Shown here one piece after another: positions 59,490 to 64,000 of a DNA stretch of 64,000 bases. The DNA lies in assembly GCA_027475525.1 (NCBI GenBank), contig JAMWFC010000032.1, positions 1,984,001 through 2,048,000 on the forward strand, in the 5' to 3' direction. How positions within the stretch are numbered: the stretch's first letter is position 1; every line of letters begins with the position of its first letter. The notes below the pieces were generated by a model. The model was not told where the DNA came from. It searched no databases and saw only the letters and a list, made by a program, of their open reading frames with translations. The position numbers and the translations under genes were made by a program. The DNA is from Macrolepiota albuminosa. Lineage: Eukaryota > Basidiomycota > Agaricomycetes > Agaricales > Agaricaceae.

Positions 59490-61544
59490 CGGTAGCGTAA
59501 TCCTGATTAGTGAGCGAAGGAGTCACAGCACGTGTTTGTATTTCACTTATCACAACGCGCAGAAAAAAAAACGCACTTGTTTGAACGTGCAAGTCTGGAA
59601 GAGAGAGAAATGATATGTTGGCTGCCCATCCTCGGCGGGCGACTAGGACTTGTATCTTAATGAAAGAGGCTGCTAGCGTCAGTTGCATGGAAGGGGATAT
59701 TGAGCTCTTTTTGCCTTTTTTTTCTTTCGAGCAAGGACCTGCTGGAGGCGGCGCAGAGCATATAATCCAACCTCTCCTCTGTACTAGCCACAGTGGAATG
59801 GAGTTTGGAAGTGGCAAGTACTGACACAATACGCGATCAGATAAGATAAATGATCACTACTTTGTCGATTTTGTCTCCTTGTAGAACATATAGTACATGG
59901 TCTACCTTGACTCTTCCGGAAAGTGCTCGACGCGGGATCGCATTCGGACCGATCTCAAGCTATCATATATCACACCTTACAGACTCATCCCGCGCAGGAA
60001 ACATAACATAGCAAAATCGCCGCGGGGAACTCATCGGTATTTGACGGGATCCGGAGAATTAGACCTGCATGCTTCACATCGTCTCGTGTAACTGCCTTCC
60101 GATCTCGAAATAGCGAAACAGGAGTCTCGCAACGGGCGTCCATAACCTCGGAATGAAAAGTGTGATTAGCCTTGGATGAATGTCACGATGCAATCCTGCT
60201 CCTCGGCCAGAAATCAAAGGTCTCCACACACGCCTTGTTCTCGACTGCTGGTATGCATGGCCTGCGGAGTGCTGATAAGCTGCATTAACTGATGTCTTCT
60301 TCGTTGCCATCTCAGCGAGGCCCATCTATAATTAAAATTTTGTCATGCTTCAACCCATATGCAGAACTCAGCTACACACGCGTTGCCAGTGACACCGTGT
60401 GTAACTAACCGGCGCATGTCCATTCTCTTTCAACAATCTGAATGATTCTCACTTGCATCTTCAATTCTATTTTTCGGCGAGAGACTCACGGTCAAGTGAG
60501 TTCTCAGATTTCCTCCGGCAATGCAATCTACCCACAAGAACCATTTACGGCTCCGTCCTCTCTATCCAGGAACGATTACTGTCTTCATTCATCTACTCAC
60601 TTGACTTCCCCTTGCAGGTAGATCCTCGTAACTCCGGCCTTGGTTTAGATAAACGCCTTGCTTTTCTCTTCTTTGGGTATACAGATAGACGTACATACGA
60701 CACAACAGACACAACACGACACGACACGACAAGGTAAACTGAAGCGAATCCAGATATATGCTGTCCAGCTGGTCGCGGGGAATCTGCCTTTCTTCATCAT
60801 GCGTAAACTTAAACACATCGGTCTGCTTCGGGGAAAATTGAGATTAACCATTGGTTGTTAGCCGGTGCATTCCATCAGATATCCTTCTTCAATATACATG
60901 ACTCATCTCATTTCTTTCGTTGGGAGGCAGAATATTTTGTCGGGATCAATGAACGAAGTCGCCGTGAAACCGAGGTCTCCGCGGTTTCTTGTCTGGGCCG
61001 ATTTCATGGTAGAGGATAACTTCCAGGAGATGCGCAAATGCGGTGCAACCGGAGAAGCAGGCCGAGGATACGTCTACGGCACCTTGAAGGTTCCTTGTCG
61101 GCCTTAGAAAATCATGAAGAAAGAACACTTAGGGGCCCCACCTAATATGTTGTCGCAATTCATCCACTGGCTCGCATTTGGTCAAAAAGACGTTGTGCTA
61201 TAACCGTAAGGAAGTAGGAATCTTGTATGTTCAGGGCAACCATCCGCTGTGGGTCCTTCCTATCCTCCGAACTCGGCCACCGTGTCCGTGCGGACATGGT
61301 CACGTGCAGGGCTCTTCTGTACAACTTCCCAGATAAAGCAATAAGCTGATGTGCCTTGACCAGTCGCCGCACGGCGCAGAAACATCCTGTGCTCGGCTGA
61401 ACCCACTTCAATCTACGATCCCACTTTTAGAAGAAATTAAACGCCTTAATATCTACTCCCGTTTATGGAGGAATTTCGTCAGCCATGTTGCATCTGCCGG
61501 CAACCAATTGATCCTTTAAACCACCACTATCCTCTTGGTTCACG
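59490..61544. other. Intergenic, no supported gene
   Basis: Short frames on both strands (for example 60074-60325 and 61160-61411, minus) lack motifs or joinable exons. A short ACGAC/ACAAC microsatellite lies at about 60697-60731. Confidence 0.4.
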
Positions 61545-62482
61545 ATGATCTGTATGTCGCTGGCTACTCTTCTCCCCAATGATATTCTCCGCCTTATATT
61601 CGAAGAAGCCGCTATCCGTGACAAGAAAGAAGCCTTAAAGCTCACTACACTCTGTCGGCTAGTCCAACACTGGTAAGTGGCGCACATCTCAGATAAAAAT
61701 TGATACGACCGGACGCGTATACAGGGTCGAGCGAATTCTGTATTCGGTTGTTACTCTCCATCGCGAAACGACCTGCCGAGCATTCCTGCGCACCATCGAG
61801 ACTTCACGCACAAAATCGCGTGCTTTTTTCGCGACTCACGTTAAATCGCTATGTATCTCCTACAATGTCTACAACGACCACATCGTACGAATCATCTCTG
61901 CTTGCCAAGGAGTCACTAGCCTGACCATCTGGTTCATAACCATACCATGTTCATCTTCTCTCATGCGCATCTCACACAGGGAAATAACAGCTGCATTGGA
62001 CCTTCTCCGTCCACAAAAGCTATCACTCCTCTTACACGGCATCTTAGGCTCACCGTATCCGCGTTTTCATCTGCCCTTCTTCCAAAAGATAACCCACCTT
62101 TCTATTATTAACAAATGGGAGGATTGGACAACGTGGTGGGGCTTTGAGGCGCTACCCTGTCTCACCCACCTTTCCTTTGACTTACGTGTCGGCCCGCATT
62201 CATTAGACGACAAGGCATCATATGCCATCGCCCAGGCTCTCGGTGCCATTTTGTCACGTTGCGAACACATGCGTGTGTGTATTCTGCTCCTGATCTTCGA
62301 CCCTTGCCCTAGTTTTACCGCTGCCAAAATCACCCACTACATGTCTATGTCCAAAGTCGATCAGAGACTCGTTTTCGTGGGCGACTCTGAGCCTTTCCTT
62401 GACCGAGAAGCGCATTCTACACGAGAAGCTCGCCTTTGGCGCATGGCTGAAGAGGCTGTGAAGATTCAGGTCTCGGGCGGAG
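61545..62482 (+). CDS. F-box-like protein, 3' end unclear
   Basis: Starts at 61545 with MICMSLATLLPNDILRLIFE, an N-terminal F-box-like helix (LPNDILRLIFEEAA). Exon 1 (61545-61672) joins exon 2 (61725-62482) over a 52-nt GT-AG intron. The continuation has VERILYSVVTLHRETTCRAF and ATHVKSLCISYNVYNDHIVR, then leucine-rich strands typical of the large F-box/LRR-like families expanded in agaricomycetes. Such proteins recruit substrates to SCF ubiquitin ligases. After VSGG a GTACGT donor follows; reading through gives a short tail to 62553. The next exon is not clear because an imperfect ~99-bp duplication occupies 62498-62697, so the gene may be truncated. Confidence 0.7.
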
Positions 62483-62497
62483 GTACGTTGCCTTTTC

Positions 62498-62697
62498 CGA
62501 GGTCGCCAAATCTGTTTTTCATGTCTTTTGCGTCCTTCTCCTGTCTAAAATGATACCAGGCACACTGGTTTTAGGAGTATGATTTCCGGGATAATCCGAG
62601 GTCGCCAAATCCGTTTTTTCATGTCTTTTGCATCCTTCTCCTGTCTGAAATGATACCAGGCACACTGGTCTCTATAGGAGTATGATTTCCGGGATAA
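62498..62697 (+). repeat. Imperfect ~99-bp tandem duplication
   Basis: CGAGGTCGCCAAATCTGTTT at 62498 recurs at 62597 as CGAGGTCGCCAAATCCGTTT. The whole ~99-bp unit through GATTTCCGGGATAATC is doubled with several differences. Unlike the 77-bp duplications it is diverged, so it is real sequence, in or after the last recognised F-box exon. Confidence 0.9.
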
Positions 62698-63469
62698 TCG
62701 AAAAAAAGATCTTCCGTCATGAACCCATATATGTATTCCTCGTTCTCCACGGATTTGTGATGATACCTTCAAGCTGTCCTGCCTGATTCCCTCCTTCTAC
62801 GGTATGCCCATCAGACTGCCAAGTTTGCTTGCGCAGGGTGAGGCACCGTTCACATAGGGGATCAATGGATCCATGGTTGACTATGTTCGACTTGTGTAGG
62901 TTGAGCGTGAAGATCGGGACAAGTGGTGACTATGCAGTTATGATACCATTACTATTACACTCTAGCTCGTCTTATCATTCCAGTCATTACCCATGACTGA
63001 GGAACTCTTCTACCTGCTCAAATGGCATGTTGTATCATAAACTTTTGAAAAAGGTGTTTTCTAGACAGTTGAAGTTGCGTACGGAACGGAATACTATCTG
63101 TGGTCGGATGACCGTAATGAAAGGCCGGTCCGAGTCGCTCCTAAGCTACCAGCTTATCAGATTAAGAGATTCAGAACCAACTTTGGCTTTGTTTGAGTCG
63201 CTGTCTAGTTTGATCACTCATCCAAGGTAACATAGTAACATGATTCTCAAGATATTTCATCTTATACGACACAAGCCTATGTCTTCCGCCAAAACTATTC
63301 CTCGCAACCGGCAACGACGTAACTAACTAAACTAGGGCGTTGGGTGTTTTACTTTTCATTCTTCGCAGCATACCCAGTTCAAGTGCCTGCGTGGCTCCGC
63401 AGCCATCTCGTGCTTAGGCTCCACCACATTTAAAAACGGACTGCTGGTCACGATCGTACAATTCACGAG
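62698..63469. other. Intergenic, no supported gene
   Basis: A short plus-strand frame at 63027-63230 has no recognisable motif. No other coding signal is seen. Confidence 0.4.
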
Positions 63470-64000
63470 ATGCCTTCTGCCGCCACCACATTTGTCAACC
63501 CCTCAAATTCTGCCTGGTGCAGTTCTACTTCTTCGAATTCGAGCGCTTCTCAAGTGCCGCCACCACATATATGTGCTCGAATAAACTCCTACGTCACCTC
63601 CAATCCCGCGCTGGCGCGACCCCTTTTTGATTTTGCAGAACATGTCCATAGCCGTTCCTACGTCATTCGCGATCTTGTCTTCAAAGACTTCAAGTCCTCT
63701 TTGTTGTTAGACGAAGGCGTGGAGAGAATGCTGCCAGAAACCTTTCATGTTCCCTATGCCACCCCATTGTATACGTTCAGAATAGGAGACACCAAAGACA
63801 ACGGTCGGGGCATGTTTGCACAAAGTGATCTACATGCCGGTGACGTCATCCTCATTGAACATCCCGCCGTAGTGGTTCCATACCTCGTGGGCTTGAATGT
63901 GCCCCTTGCGGATATCTATGGAGCTTTGGTTGATCGACTTGCTTACGAGATTCGCACGGAGTTATCGCAACTCTACAGTGGAAAAGATCATTGCCTTGAG
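63470..64000 (+). CDS. SET-domain protein, N-terminal part (cut by window edge)
   Basis: Open frame from the ATG at 63470 to the window end, 177 codons without stop. The first ~90 residues are Ser/Pro-rich and then helical. The SET-N motif follows: GDTKDNGRGMFAQSDLHAGD, then VILIEHPAVVVPYL, the start of the beta-strand core shared by SMYD-like and other SET proteins. SET proteins transfer methyl groups to lysines; the catalytic NH/Y motifs would lie beyond the edge. An ATG-proximal repeat, GCCGCCACCACAT, also occurs just upstream. Intact as far as seen. Confidence 0.8.
   Translation, partial: MPSAATTFVNPSNSAWCSSTSSNSSASQVPPPHICARINSYVTSNPALARPLFDFAEHVHSRSYVIRDLVFKDFKSSLLLDEGVERMLPETFHVPYATPLYTFRIGDTKDNGRGMFAQSDLHAGDVILIEHPAVVVPYLVGLNVPLADIYGALVDRLAYEIRTELSQLYSGKDHCLE

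Noticed and set aside
1..64000. tRNA and rRNA genes
   Set aside because: I looked for T-loop GGTTCRANNCC patterns with matching stems and found none convincing. A tRNA covariance-model scan would be decisive.

Overview
The window is nuclear DNA of a filamentous basidiomycete. Genes are packed with GT-AG introns of about 37-60 nt with CTNAC-like branch sites and some very small exons. The families present (GH55 glucanase, fungal Nup84/Nup107, NAPE-PLD-type metallo-hydrolase, DUF6534-like membrane protein, F-box and SET proteins) fit Agaricomycetes. I infer Cantharellales (Rhizoctonia/Ceratobasidium-like), with moderate confidence only.

Layout. 1-2.5 kb: decayed Ty1/Copia element on the minus strand, running off the left edge. 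3.86-6.79 kb: intact 14-exon Nup107 gene (minus), with a cytochrome P450 3' remnant (plus) just upstream. 7.97-10.1 kb: AT-rich block holding the start of a DUF6534-like membrane protein gene. 10.15-17.1 kb: Gypsy element with both LTRs and a 5-bp target duplication, interrupted by a further insertion. 17.9-19.07 kb: PTC7-type PP2C phosphatase (plus). 19.1-22.8 kb: GH55 exo-beta-1,3-glucanase (minus). 24.8-26.3 kb: NAPE-PLD-like metallo-hydrolase (minus). 26.96-28.2 kb: unrecognised helical protein (plus). 29.7 kb: a 46-codon OST4 gene (minus). 30.09-36.0 kb and 51.28-57.45 kb: two inverted copies of a ~6-kb segment. The right copy carries an intact alpha/beta-hydrolase gene (YML020W-like) and the left a pseudogene. 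An aldo/keto reductase gene spans the inner edge of the left copy. Between the arms lie degenerate DNA, a MITE inserted into its own relative, two adjacent Tc1/mariner elements and a second decayed Copia element. 58.67-59.43 kb: MnSOD (minus). 61.5-62.5 kb: F-box-like gene (plus). 63.47 kb to the edge: start of a SET-domain gene (plus).

The genes do not form one pathway or cluster. They are housekeeping and secretory functions (nuclear pore, N-glycosylation, phosphatase, superoxide detoxification, wall-glucan hydrolysis) scattered among decayed transposons.

The most notable structural signal is technical. Four unrelated places carry direct tandem duplications with exactly the same 77-bp period (22,382; 24,387; 35,392; 43,321). 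At least two lie at or in repeats. This looks like unmerged k=77 contig overlaps left by an assembler, so gene models and repeat junctions at those points need caution. Of the biological signals, the 6-kb inverted duplication with one decaying copy and the very small exons are the most interesting. I found no CRISPR array, rRNA or tRNA gene, and no recognisable new system.
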